The notes beneath the pieces were generated by a model. That model had not been told where the DNA came from. It worked only from the letters and a program-made list of their open reading frames with translations, and ran no database searches. From positions 372,001 to 436,000 of the forward strand of contig JBFXCS010000003.1 in assembly GCA_050181915.1 (NCBI GenBank): a stretch of DNA of 64,000 bases. Direction: 5' to 3'. This stretch comes from JBFXCS01 sp050181915 (GTDB taxonomy: Bacteria; Actinomycetota; Thermoleophilia; Miltoncostaeales; Miltoncostaeaceae). This document shows, piece after piece, positions 25,495-33,223 of this stretch; the stretch's first letter is position 1; each line of letters opens with the position of its first letter. The position numbers and the translations under genes were made by a program.

Positions 25495-25802
25495 AGGCCG
25501 AGATCTGCGCCCTCGCCGACATCCCGGCGACCGGCAGCCTCGAGGTCGAGTTCTTCGGCCGTCCCCTGCACGTCGTGATGACCGGCCAGGGCCGCCCGGT
25601 CGCCTTCGCCAACGCCTGCCTGCACTTCGGGGGCCCTCTGGTGTGCGGCGAGGACGGCGTGTTCGAGTGTCAGTGGCACCAGGCGCGATTCGACCACGAC
25701 AGCGGCGTCCGCCTCGACGGGCCCGCCCCACGCGACTCCCGGCTGATGCGCTTCTCGACGATCGTCGAGGACGGCAAGCTCGTGTACGTCTGGAACGAGT
25801 GA
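25491..25802 (+). CDS. Rieske [2Fe-2S] domain protein
   Basis: This 103-residue protein is essentially a lone Rieske domain. Its cluster ligands are C43-x-H45 (A-C-L-H-F-G-G) and C60-x2-H63 (E-C-Q-W-H). The segment R-P-V-A-F-A-N-A-C matches the strand before the first ligand pair. Small soluble Rieske proteins act as ferredoxins for oxygenases or as redox partners. Pairing with rhodanese under a LysR regulator points to sulfur or thiol redox chemistry, which is inference. Confidence 0.9.
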   Translation: MKAEICALADIPATGSLEVEFFGRPLHVVMTGQGRPVAFANACLHFGGPLVCGEDGVFECQWHQARFDHDSGVRLDGPAPRDSRLMRFSTIVEDGKLVYVWNE

Positions 25803-25835
25803 CTCGCCACACCCGCGAGGATCCCTCCAGAGAGC

Positions 25836-25870
25836 AGCCGAGCGCTGCGGCCTGACCGCGGCGCTCGGCT
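25836..25870 (+). terminator. strong hairpin after the rhodanese-Rieske operon
   Basis: A nearly perfect hairpin has outer arms AGCCGAGCGC and GCGCTCGGCT, then a T-G wobble, then inner arms GCGG and CCGC around a CCTGA loop. It starts 33 bases after the Rieske stop. No clear U-tract follows. It also lies at the left edge of the mobile element, 110 bases from the relaxase gene end. Confidence 0.6.
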
Positions 25871-25980
25871 GGCGACGCTCAAACGGATAGACGGTCCGGA
25901 CGGCGACCGCCCACTCCCCCGACCGAGGAGAAGCGTGCATTCCCGAGCACCCTGTGGGGTCAGTCGTATCGGCTGGGCGA

Positions 25981-28719
25981 TCACCGGACTCGGTGTGAGC
26001 CGAGCCGGCGATCGCGCGTGAGCGGGTAGCCGTCTGCGTCGCCGCGCTCCCTGGCCGAAGGCGCAGGACGTTGCTCGCTCAGGGCCTGAAGCGCTCGAAT
26101 CTCGTCGGTCAGCAGTTGCGCTTCCAGGCGGGCCCGGGCCGCGTCTTCTCCGGTCCCGACCAGCGTGACCCGGCGGGCGGATTCCCTTCGTTGCCGGAGA
26201 TCGGCGATCGCGGCGTAGGTGCGCTCGGGGAGCATCCGATCGAGGTCTCCATGGCGAGCGGCGCTCGCCGTTGCGCGGTGGTCGACATCGGCCAGATCGA
26301 ACGCCAGGCGCTGCGCGTCCGAGCGACCCCACGACCGGGTCAGCGCGGACTCCAGGCGCTCCGAGTCGTGGTGGACGGCGAACAGGGACAGGTCGACGCG
26401 CTGGCGGCTGGCGGCGACATACGCCCATTCCCGTCCTCCCCTCTCCGGCGTCGCGAGGAGGTAGGTGCGCTCGACGGTCGTCCCCTGGCTGATGTGGCCG
26501 GTAAGGGCGTAACCGTGCTGAACGTCCCCGAGGTAGCCCTCCGGCAGAGGCACGACGACTCCTTCATCCGTCCGTATGACGAGCATCCGCCGCGCGGTAT
26601 CGATCTCGACCACGGTCCCCCGCGTGCCGTTACGAACGCCGAGGCGGTAGTCGTTGCGCCGGCACACCAGCCGATCACCGGCCGCCCACTCTCTTCCTGA
26701 GGCGACGATGCGCGACGGTCCGAGCAGCCCCTCCTCGTCGAGAGTGGCGCGGGCCATCCGGTTGAGGGTCGCTACCTCATGACGGTCGTGGGCGAGGATC
26801 AACCCGCTCCCGGGATCGGACAGTGACGTCTCGGCCCACGCGGCGATGAGGGCGCCGCGCGCATCGCGGGCGTCATCGAACCCGTGGAGGCGACCGTGTT
26901 CGGCGAGCAGCGCGAGCGCGTCGCCGGGGTTGCCGGTCGCCAGTCGGTCGGCAACCTGACGTTGTAAGGCGGTGCGCTGGCGGCGGTTCTCCGTCAGCTC
27001 GGCCGCGCCGAGCCGGTCCGCGAGCGCGGCGAAGCCGCCGGCCGCGTCGATCGCCGGCAGCTGGGCGCGGTCGCCGACGAGGATCAGCCGCGCGCACCGC
27101 TGGGCGGCCTCGGCGGCGAGCCGCTCGAGGGCGCGCGTCGGCATCATCGACGCCTCGTCGCAGACGATCACCGCGCCGACAGGGATCGCCTCCTCGTCGC
27201 CGCGGGCGATCCGGTCGAGCAGCAGGGCGGCGGTCTGGGAGGCGATGCCGGCGTCGCGCTGCAGGACATCGGCGGCCTGGCCCTGCCAGGCGACGCCGAC
27301 CACCGGGACGTGGGAGGCCTCGTACGCCTCGCGGACCGCCTCGAGGGCGAAGGTCTTGCCGGTACCCGCTCGTGCCTCCAGCACCCGCACCCGCTCCTCA
27401 CCGGAGCAGAGGTGGCGCACCGCGGCCGCCTGGTCGGTGCCGAGCGTCGGGCGGGCGTCGATGGCAATCTGGATCGCCTCTAGCGTGGCGATCGGTCCGC
27501 CGCCCGGGTCGACTCCGCTCGCCGTCTCGAGCAGTCGCACCTCGGCACGGAGCATGTCCGGTGTCGAGTAGAGCGCCTCCTGGTGACCGCGCCCTTCCTC
27601 GATCCGGGCGCCGATCAGCGGGACGCACGAGGTCGCGAGGAAGTCGTCGCCGAGGTCCTCCAGGACACCCGCGGCGGCGCCGTCGGGGTGGGCGTCGGCG
27701 AGTGCCTGGATCACCTCGCGGCGGGTGAAGTGGGCGCGGCGTTGGGTGAGGCCCGCCGGTCCGAGCATGCGCGCCCGGCAGGCGTCGAGATCAACGTCGC
27801 CGTCCCGTGCGCTCGCACGACGGCTGCGTCGGATGAGGGCGGCGAGCTCGCGACCGCCGAAGCCGTGCTCGGCCGCGCGCGCCCGCCATTCCCCCACCGT
27901 CCGCTCGCGGGAGGCGACCCGCTTGCGGTCGCGCGTCTCGCGCTGGACGACGGCCATCCCGCGGGCGCTCAGGTAGCCGCGGGCGGTCGCCTCCGCCACG
28001 ATCTCGGCGTGCCGCGTCGAGAAGTGCTCGCACACCTGGGTCGGCACTCCGACGAGCTCTCCAATGCCGTTGCGTACCGGCCCCCACTCCACCCCGAGTG
28101 AGTGGGTGAGCGCGTCGCGCATGACGGCTTCGGCGATGGTGCCGGCGGTCTTGGCCTCGGCGTAGACGGGGCGCATGTCGGGTGCGCTCCATCGGCCGTC
28201 GGGGCCCTTCACCCGGTTGGCGATCACCAGGTGGGCGTGCAGGTGCGGATCGCCCGAGCGGGCCATCTCGTGCAGGTACATCGCCCCGGCGAACCCCTCA
28301 CCGGGCAGTACTGTGACTCCGTTGCGGCCGCGGCGGACGAAGCAGGCGCGGCGCTCGAGGTAGTCGAGGCCGGCCCGTGCCCCGGCGGCCTGGGCGGCGA
28401 GGATCGCCCGGCGGATGCCCTCATCGCCGACCGCGGCCAGGACGCTGACGCTCTTGGGAGCGGTGAAGGTGAGGTCGAATGCGACGTTGCCGCCACGCCG
28501 GCGCGCGGCACCCGCAAGCTCCTCACCCGACGCGGGGTCCCGCCCGTCGAGCAGCTCACCGAGGGCCCCATCCTCGAGGCCGCCGACGAGGCCCAGCGAG
28601 GTGGCGGCCCGCCCCTCCCAGCTGCCCCGCACCTGCCCACGCTCCTCGTAGTAGTCGTCGCGGGCGAACTCGGCGCGCTCGTAGTAGTCAGGTCCCTTGG
28701 CGGCACGGATCGTAAGCAT
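25981..28719 (-). CDS. MobF relaxase fused to RecD-like helicase (TraA/TrwC-like)
   Basis: The 912-residue protein starts with a MobF (TrwC/TraI-type) relaxase. It has tyrosine pairs Y12-Y13 and Y23-Y24 for nicking and strand transfer, and the metal-binding triad H159-x-H161-x-H163 (P-H-L-H-A-H-L). The second half is a superfamily 1 helicase with Walker A A-R-A-G-T-G-K-T near residue 450, D-E-A-S-M-M near residue 520, and G-H-I-S-Q-G-T-T-V-E-R-T near residue 745. It nicks oriT and unwinds plasmid DNA for conjugal transfer. It is shorter than typical 1000-1700-residue MobF proteins. No type IV secretion genes are nearby. Confidence 0.9.
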   Translation of the reverse strand: MLTIRAAKGPDYYERAEFARDDYYEERGQVRGSWEGRAATSLGLVGGLEDGALGELLDGRDPASGEELAGAARRRGGNVAFDLTFTAPKSVSVLAAVGDEGIRRAILAAQAAGARAGLDYLERRACFVRRGRNGVTVLPGEGFAGAMYLHEMARSGDPHLHAHLVIANRVKGPDGRWSAPDMRPVYAEAKTAGTIAEAVMRDALTHSLGVEWGPVRNGIGELVGVPTQVCEHFSTRHAEIVAEATARGYLSARGMAVVQRETRDRKRVASRERTVGEWRARAAEHGFGGRELAALIRRSRRASARDGDVDLDACRARMLGPAGLTQRRAHFTRREVIQALADAHPDGAAAGVLEDLGDDFLATSCVPLIGARIEEGRGHQEALYSTPDMLRAEVRLLETASGVDPGGGPIATLEAIQIAIDARPTLGTDQAAAVRHLCSGEERVRVLEARAGTGKTFALEAVREAYEASHVPVVGVAWQGQAADVLQRDAGIASQTAALLLDRIARGDEEAIPVGAVIVCDEASMMPTRALERLAAEAAQRCARLILVGDRAQLPAIDAAGGFAALADRLGAAELTENRRQRTALQRQVADRLATGNPGDALALLAEHGRLHGFDDARDARGALIAAWAETSLSDPGSGLILAHDRHEVATLNRMARATLDEEGLLGPSRIVASGREWAAGDRLVCRRNDYRLGVRNGTRGTVVEIDTARRMLVIRTDEGVVVPLPEGYLGDVQHGYALTGHISQGTTVERTYLLATPERGGREWAYVAASRQRVDLSLFAVHHDSERLESALTRSWGRSDAQRLAFDLADVDHRATASAARHGDLDRMLPERTYAAIADLRQRRESARRVTLVGTGEDAARARLEAQLLTDEIRALQALSEQRPAPSARERGDADGYPLTRDRRLGSHRVR

Positions 28720-29047
28720 CTCTGGGGCCGAGCATCACATGATGCAATTGCGCCCGCCATCTTTGCGGGTCTGTTGAGACCACGTCGCGAACTGGCGCGG
28801 AGCGGTTCGGCTGGAGCGGCGCTCGGGCGTCGCCGTGGTCGGAGCTTGCCTGCTCGGTCTGTCCTGGCGGCTGTGCGCTGACTCGTCGTGCGGTGCGTCC
28901 GTTGGGCCGGTGACGGGCGCAGCCCGGCGGGCCACCGATAAGCCCGCCGGGCGTTCCGGTCAGCGCGCAGCGGAGCGAAGGCCGGGACGGGGTGCCCGCC
29001 GCGCGTGACCTGTGGCCCGCGCCGCGCCCGTCCCGGCCGGTGTCGGA
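28720..29047. other. relaxase-parB intergenic region, candidate oriT
   Basis: This 328-base gap contains three dyads: GCATCA-CA-TGATGC (28732-28745), just before the relaxase start; 11-base arms GCCCGGCGGGC and GCCCGCCGGGC (28922-28932, 28942-28952); and 12-base arms GGCCGGGACGGG and CCCGTCCCGGCC (28980-28991, 29027-29038), just after the parB stop. MobF oriT regions commonly lie beside the relaxase gene, so an oriT here is plausible. The two right-hand hairpins could instead be terminators for parB. Confidence 0.45.
28922..28952. terminator. perfect 11-base inverted repeat (terminator or oriT hairpin)
   Basis: Arms GCCCGGCGGGC and GCCCGCCGGGC match perfectly with a nine-base loop CACCGATAA. 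It lies about 95 bases past the parB stop on the minus strand. No U-tract is obvious on either side. Confidence 0.45.
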
Positions 29048-30640
29048 CTACGCCGCGCGCGCCTCGTTCTGGGACGACTCGCGCAGGCTCGCGCCGATCC
29101 GCTCGGGCAGCACCGGCCGCACCAGATCGGTGACCAGGGCGTCGAGGCCGGCGGCGATGCCGCCGCCGTACCGGCCCGGCACGACCGCCGGGCGCCGGTC
29201 GCTGCGCGGCAGGGCTGCCTGGTCGGCGAACCACGCGAGCGCCAGCCCCTGGAGGGTCCGCCCGATCAGCTGCTCGGGGGTGCGCGCGGCCTCGATCCAC
29301 TCGATGAGCGCCCGCTCGGCCTCCTCGGGTGTCGCATAGCTCACCTTCTGGCGGGTCACCCCCGCCTTGGTCGTGCGTGTCTCGACGTGGTGGAGGCGTT
29401 CGTGGCAGAGGGCGAGGCCGCGGGCGGCCTCGGCCTGGTGGTGGTGCAGGGCGGTCAGGGCGATGGCGCGGGCCATCTCGATCGTGATCGCCTCGGGCTC
29501 GTCGTAGGCGAGGAGTGCCCGGCGGCCGAGGTCGAGGTTCGCCAGGCGCGCGCTCCGCCGGTCCTCTGCGGCCTCGGCCCGCTCCCGCGCCCGGCGCGCA
29601 TCCTCAGACTCAGGCGCAACGACGGCGGCCGCCTCGGGGTCGTCGCCGCAGGCCTCGCCGTTGGCGGCCGCCCGTTCGGCGCGTGCCGTCTCGTCGGCGG
29701 CGCGGCGTTCTGCGGTGCGCTCCTCGACCCTCTCGACGTGGAGGCGCACCCGGTCGGTGATCCACGCCCGGTCGGCGACCCAGCCGCGCCGCCAGTAGCT
29801 GTCCTCCCGTTCGGGGAACTCGATCAGGCAGCGGTAGGCCCGCGCGGCATCCATGTCGTCGGCGCCCAGGTGGACGCCCCGTACCCCCGCCGCCTCCGCG
29901 CGGGCGATCAGGTCGGCGTCGGCCTCGGGGTCGAGGAGGTCGGCGAGATCCAGGTGGCCGGGGAGGGACGCCAGCAGCGGCCCTTCCCCCTGCCGCACGG
30001 CGAGCTCCCCGACGACCGCGTCGGGACGGTCGGTGAGCTCGGCGGCGGTCGCCCGCCCCTCGCGCACAGCCACCACCACGGCGTCGGCGACCGGCACCGA
30101 GACGGCGGCGACCACCTCGACGCGCGGCACGGCGGCGAGGCTGAGGATGCCGTCGCTGATCGCCTGTGTGACCGACTCGGGGAGGCGCAGCAGCCGCAGG
30201 CGCTCGGAGACGTGGCGGCGTGAGCAGCCGACCGCCTCGGCGATCCGGCGTTGGGTCCACCCGGCCTCGGTGGCGCGCTGGTAGGCGCGTGCCTCCTCGA
30301 CCGGGTCGAGGCCACGGCGGCGCAGGTTCGCCGCCAGAGCGGCGGCGAGCTGTGCCGCCTCGCCCGCCTCGCCGCCTCGCTCGATCACCGGCACCGTGGC
30401 GAGCCCCGCCGCCTTGGCGGCGGCGAGGCGGCGGTGGCCGTCGATCAGCACCGGGCCGGCGTCGGTACGCTCGACCAGCAGTGGCTGCAGGATCCCCTGG
30501 GCGCGCACCGAGTCGGTGAGGGCCTGGTGCTCGGCCTCGTCGTCGCCGGTGCGCGGGTTCCAGCCGTCGCGCACCGTGATCGTCGCGACGGCGAGCACCG
30601 CGAGCGTCGCCTCCGTCACGGGGGTGTCTGTTGTCGTCAT
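29048..30640 (-). CDS. ParB/RepB-like partition protein
   Basis: This 530-residue protein has the ParB N-terminal nuclease-like domain (N-P-R-T, Q-G-I-L-Q-P-L-L-V, L-I-D-G-H-R-R-L-A-A-A near residue 70) and a ParB helix-turn-helix (R-R-I-A-E-A-V-G-C-S-R-R-H-V-S-E-R-L-R-L near residue 135). A long C-terminal extension rich in Ala, Arg and Glu reads as coiled coil. The ATG at 30640 follows a strong GAGGAAGAGGG site, which decides against the upstream in-frame ATG at 30676. It overlaps the sigma-region-4-like gene by ATGA. No ParA is visible. It may aid element maintenance or regulate transfer genes. Confidence 0.85.
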   Translation of the reverse strand: MTTTDTPVTEATLAVLAVATITVRDGWNPRTGDDEAEHQALTDSVRAQGILQPLLVERTDAGPVLIDGHRRLAAAKAAGLATVPVIERGGEAGEAAQLAAALAANLRRRGLDPVEEARAYQRATEAGWTQRRIAEAVGCSRRHVSERLRLLRLPESVTQAISDGILSLAAVPRVEVVAAVSVPVADAVVVAVREGRATAAELTDRPDAVVGELAVRQGEGPLLASLPGHLDLADLLDPEADADLIARAEAAGVRGVHLGADDMDAARAYRCLIEFPEREDSYWRRGWVADRAWITDRVRLHVERVEERTAERRAADETARAERAAANGEACGDDPEAAAVVAPESEDARRARERAEAAEDRRSARLANLDLGRRALLAYDEPEAITIEMARAIALTALHHHQAEAARGLALCHERLHHVETRTTKAGVTRQKVSYATPEEAERALIEWIEAARTPEQLIGRTLQGLALAWFADQAALPRSDRRPAVVPGRYGGGIAAGLDALVTDLVRPVLPERIGASLRESSQNEARAA

Positions 30641-30945
30641 GCCCTCTTCCTCTCTGCGGGCGAGCGGCCGGCCCACTGGGCCGGGCCGCTCGCGGTGGTG
30701 GTGGCGGCGCTCGGTTGCGGCCGCTCGGCGGCGGCGATCGCACAGAGCGCGGCGAACTCGATGTGGGCGGCCATCGCCGGGCTCATCGACAGGGCCGCAC
30801 CCGCCTCATCCAGGCTCGCCCCCGGCCCCTCTGTCGGGAAGCGCAGCTCGAGCAGGGCGCGCACGGTCGGCTCGAGGCCGTCGGCCTCGAGGGCGGCGCG
30901 CACCTGGGCCCGCAGGGCGGCCGCGTCGCCTCCGGGCCCGTTCAT
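30637..30945 (-). CDS. small sigma-70 region 4-like protein
   Basis: This 102-residue protein contains E-P-T-V-R-A-L-L-E-L-R-F near residue 25, then G-A-S-L-D-E-A-G-A-A-L-S-M-S, then A-A-H-I-E-F-A-A-L. That order matches sigma-70 region 4.2: R-x-V-L-x-L-R-F, then L-x-E-I-G, then R-V-R-Q-I-E-x-x-A-L. The recognition helix is altered (S-P-A-M-A-A-H-I-E), so DNA reading may differ. It has no region 2, so it cannot be a complete sigma factor. It overlaps both neighbours and belongs to the ssb-parB operon. The resemblance is noted by eye. Confidence 0.5.
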   Translation of the reverse strand: MNGPGGDAAALRAQVRAALEADGLEPTVRALLELRFPTEGPGASLDEAGAALSMSPAMAAHIEFAALCAIAAAERPQPSAATTTASGPAQWAGRSPAERKRA

Positions 30946-31562
30946 GCCGCACCCTCAGACTCGGCGACCATCAGGCGGTAGCCGACGCCCCACACGTTCA
31001 CGATCGTGGTGGCCCCCGACCCCGCGTCGAGGAGGGCGCGGCGAAGGCGGGAGGCGTGGGAGTCGACGGTGCGGGTGCGGGTCACCCGCCCCGAGTAACC
31101 CCACACCCGGCGCATCAGGTCCTCTTTGGAGACGACCTCACCGGGGCGCTCGGCGAGCGCCACCAGCAAGTCGAACTCCAGTCGGGTGAGGGCGAGCGCC
31201 GAGTCTGCCCAGAAGGCGATCCGCCGGAGGCGATCGATCGACAGCGGCCCGAGCACGATCGCCCGGTGACGGTCCGCCGGGGATGCATCGAGTGGCAGCT
31301 CCGGCACGGCCTCTGCGGCGGTGCGAAGGGCGCCCTCGGCGCGCCGGGCGGAGGTCGCCGCCAGCTGCCAGCCGGGCTGCGGTGCGGTGCCCGCGAGTCG
31401 TTCCAGGTCTGCGGCGAGGCGCGCTGCCCGGCGGGCGGCCGCCATCGACTCGGCGTAGAGGCGGTCGGCCTCGGCCTCATCGACGCGAACGGCATCGTCC
31501 GCGGCAGGCGGCGTCGGGGCGAGAAAGAGCGGCCGGCGCTCAGGCGGGGAGGTCGTCGCCAC
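30942..31562 (-). CDS. OmpR-type winged-helix protein without receiver domain
   Basis: From the GTG at 31562 the product is 206 residues. The first about 105 residues are helical and Ala-rich and contain no receiver Asp. The C-terminal 95 residues are an OmpR/PhoB winged helix: L-T-R-L-E-F-D-L-L-V-A-L-A-E-R-P-G-E-V-V, K-E-D-L-M-R-R-V-W-G-Y, V-D-S-H-A-S-R-L-R-R, and G-V-G-Y-R-L. It probably regulates element genes without phosphorylation. It overlaps ssb by 23 bases and the sigma-like gene by 4 bases. Confidence 0.7.
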   Translation of the reverse strand: MATTSPPERRPLFLAPTPPAADDAVRVDEAEADRLYAESMAAARRAARLAADLERLAGTAPQPGWQLAATSARRAEGALRTAAEAVPELPLDASPADRHRAIVLGPLSIDRLRRIAFWADSALALTRLEFDLLVALAERPGEVVSKEDLMRRVWGYSGRVTRTRTVDSHASRLRRALLDAGSGATTIVNVWGVGYRLMVAESEGAA

Positions 31563-31950
31563 CTGTGGCCCCCTTCCCGTTGGCCGCGCCGACCGACACC
31601 CGCTCGGCGTCGCCGGTGCGCGGGGCGTCCAGGTACTGGACCGAGGCGGCGAGGATCTCGACAGCCTCACGGCGGCCGCCGTCGTCGGTGCGCCACTCGC
31701 GCCAGGCGATGCGACCGGCGACGCCGATCCTCCGCCCCTTCGCGAGGTGCTCGGCGGCGGCCTCGCCGTTGCGGCCGAAGACCGCGACGTCGAAGAAGTT
31801 CGGCCGATCCTCCCAGCCCTCGCCCGCGCGGGTGCGGGTGGCGACGGCCAGGCGCAACGAGCAGACGGCCTCCCCGGCGGCCGTGTAGCGCAGCTCGGGG
31901 TCGCGCGTCAGCCGGCCGACAAGGCCGACGGTGTTGAGGTCAGCGGGCAT
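31540..31950 (-). CDS. ssb: single-stranded DNA-binding protein
   Basis: The 136-residue protein has the SSB OB-fold: L-N-T-V-G-L-V-G-R-L-T-R-D-P-E-L-R-Y near residue 5, F-F-D-V-A-V-F-G-R-N-G-E-A-A, and G-R-R-I-G-V-A-G-R-I-A-W-R-E-W. The tail ends G-G-D-D-L-P-A, close to but not the usual D-D-x-P-F tip. That fits a mobile-element SSB distinct from the host copy. It is the first gene of the operon running to parB, downstream of the CGTCAAG dyad. Confidence 0.9.
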   Translation of the reverse strand: MPADLNTVGLVGRLTRDPELRYTAAGEAVCSLRLAVATRTRAGEGWEDRPNFFDVAVFGRNGEAAAEHLAKGRRIGVAGRIAWREWRTDDGGRREAVEILAASVQYLDAPRTGDAERVSVGAANGKGATGGDDLPA

Positions 31951-32053
31951 GGGCGGCCCCGCTTCCTGATGCGGGCGTGGCGGCGCGCGCGAGCGCAGCC
32001 GGTCGCCCGTTGGTACGGTCGATGAGCATCCGAAGTGTCCTTTCGGTTGCCAC

Positions 32054-32082
32054 GGCCCGGGGCGTTCCAGCGCCGCCGGGCC
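32054..32082. terminator. hairpin between the double-HTH gene and ssb
   Basis: The arms GGCCCGG and CCGGGCC, extended by GGCG and CGCC with one bulged base, enclose a TTCCAG loop. On the plus strand TCTTTGGTT follows. It lies past the end of the minus-strand gene at 32157 and before ssb. It could separate those transcripts. Confidence 0.45.
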
Positions 32083-32123
32083 TCTTTGGTTGTGCCCGGA
32101 CGCTACACGGGAAGGAGAGATTT

Positions 32124-32149
32124 CGTCAAGCGGCGTTTATATCTTGACG
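32124..32149. promoter_or_regulatory. CGTCAAG dyad operator overlapping a TTGACG promoter
   Basis: Perfect 7-base arms CGTCAAG (32124-32130) and CTTGACG (32143-32149) are separated by 12 AT-richer bases. On the minus strand the inner arm supplies a -35-like TTGACG, with a weak GTAGCG 17 bases on (32106-32101), upstream of ssb. A -35 inside a dyad suits repression of the ssb-parB operon by one of its own DNA-binding products, which is inference. Confidence 0.5.
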
Positions 32150-32156
32150 CCTATCT

Positions 32157-32669
32157 CTACGGCGATGCAACTGCGCCGTCGGGGCTCGTCGCGGTAGCGT
32201 CTTGTGCGCCGGTGCGAGCGATCAGCGACACAGCGGGGGCAGTCATCCCGAGGGCCCGCGCGGTCGCTCCTACACCCGTGCCGCCTGCCACTGCGGCGGC
32301 GATGGCGCGGTCGCGGCGCCTCTTGGCTGCGAGGCTCTCCTCCTTCGCCTCGGCGAGATTCCGCGCGGCTTCAGCGACTGATTCGAGAGCCGCGGCCGTA
32401 CCCCTACGACGCGCGTAGGGTCCACCTCTTCCCGTGCGCGGAGGAAGTTCTCGTCGTGCGGCGAGCGATGCGGCCGCGCGAGTAATCCCTGCGACCTCTG
32501 CGATCTCTGACAGGAGCGCACCTGCGCGGACGGCAGTGACAATCGACCGATCGCGGGCATCAAGACTCTCGCGCTCACGCCGGCGTGCGTCGCGGTGCAT
32601 CTCGGTGGCGTCTACGGCCCACGAGAGCTTTCCGAGTTGCTGCCGTTCGTTGGTCTTGTCGCCTAGCAC
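32157..32669 (-). CDS. protein with two helix-turn-helix segments
   Basis: From the GTG at 32669 the product is about 170 residues. Two similar segments occur: R-D-R-S-I-V-T-A-V-R-A-G-A-L-L-S-E-I-A-E-V-A-G-I-T, with A-A-A-S-L-A-A-R following, and R-D-R-A-I-A-A-A-V-A-G-G-T-G-V-G-A-T-A-R-A-L-G-M-T, with A-P-A-V-S-L-I-A following. Each reads as a helix-turn-helix, joined by a basic, Glu-rich linker. The start is uncertain because no good ribosome-binding site is seen; the ATG at 32600 is an alternative. It is divergent from the caspase-helicase gene and may regulate it or the backbone operon. Confidence 0.5.
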   Translation of the reverse strand: MLGDKTNERQQLGKLSWAVDATEMHRDARRRERESLDARDRSIVTAVRAGALLSEIAEVAGITRAAASLAARRELPPRTGRGGPYARRRGTAAALESVAEAARNLAEAKEESLAAKRRRDRAIAAAVAGGTGVGATARALGMTAPAVSLIARTGAQDATATSPDGAVASP

Positions 32670-33223
32670 GCAGGGAACGTATCGCCGCCCGGTGCCGCGA
32701 GGGAACCTCCGTCCTTCCATGGTGACGAGTCCGGCCCACGCTCGACGCATCTTGCGCACCTTGGGCGCAGAGTCCCGCGGTGACGACCAGAGGCATGTGG
32801 CCGGCACGCCCAACCGCGGTGAGCGGATGCCGCCCACCGAAGTGTCCGGAGGCGGAGGTAGCCTGCAGACCCGATCACGCCACGTGCCGCACCCCTGGTG
32901 ACGTGCCGAGACAGGCCGGACGTTTGGGCCAGACAATCGAGGGGATCCTCTCGGAGCTGCGCGCTGCCGCGACCTCGGCGCGCGACCTCGGCGACCGGTT
33001 GAGCGGAGATGGCCAAGTACCTACGCCTCGACCCCCTCTACGCGTAAGTTCCAGGAACTCTTCCAGGAATTCAGGCATGCAACGACGCTGCTCGCGTGGA
33101 CGGGCGTCGGCTCGCACGTCGGTTTCCTGTCGAGTGAGTGCCAAACGAAGGAACCGCGGACTCGCCTACGCGACGCTTTGACGGCCCGGGGCGTCGTCCT
33201 GGCGATGGCTTACCCTCGGGGGT
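32670..33223. other. divergent intergenic region before the caspase-helicase gene
   Basis: About 550 bases separate the minus-strand backbone from the plus-strand cargo. Base composition is visibly less GC-rich than the chromosome. Short ORFs occur on both strands but none has a ribosome-binding site or recognisable motif. No promoter with good boxes was identified. Confidence 0.4.

Noticed and set aside
32875..33144. 89-residue minus-strand protein in the divergent region
   Set aside because: No ribosome-binding site; composition is not protein-like apart from a short F-L-E-E-F-L-E-L stretch created by a short direct repeat in DNA.
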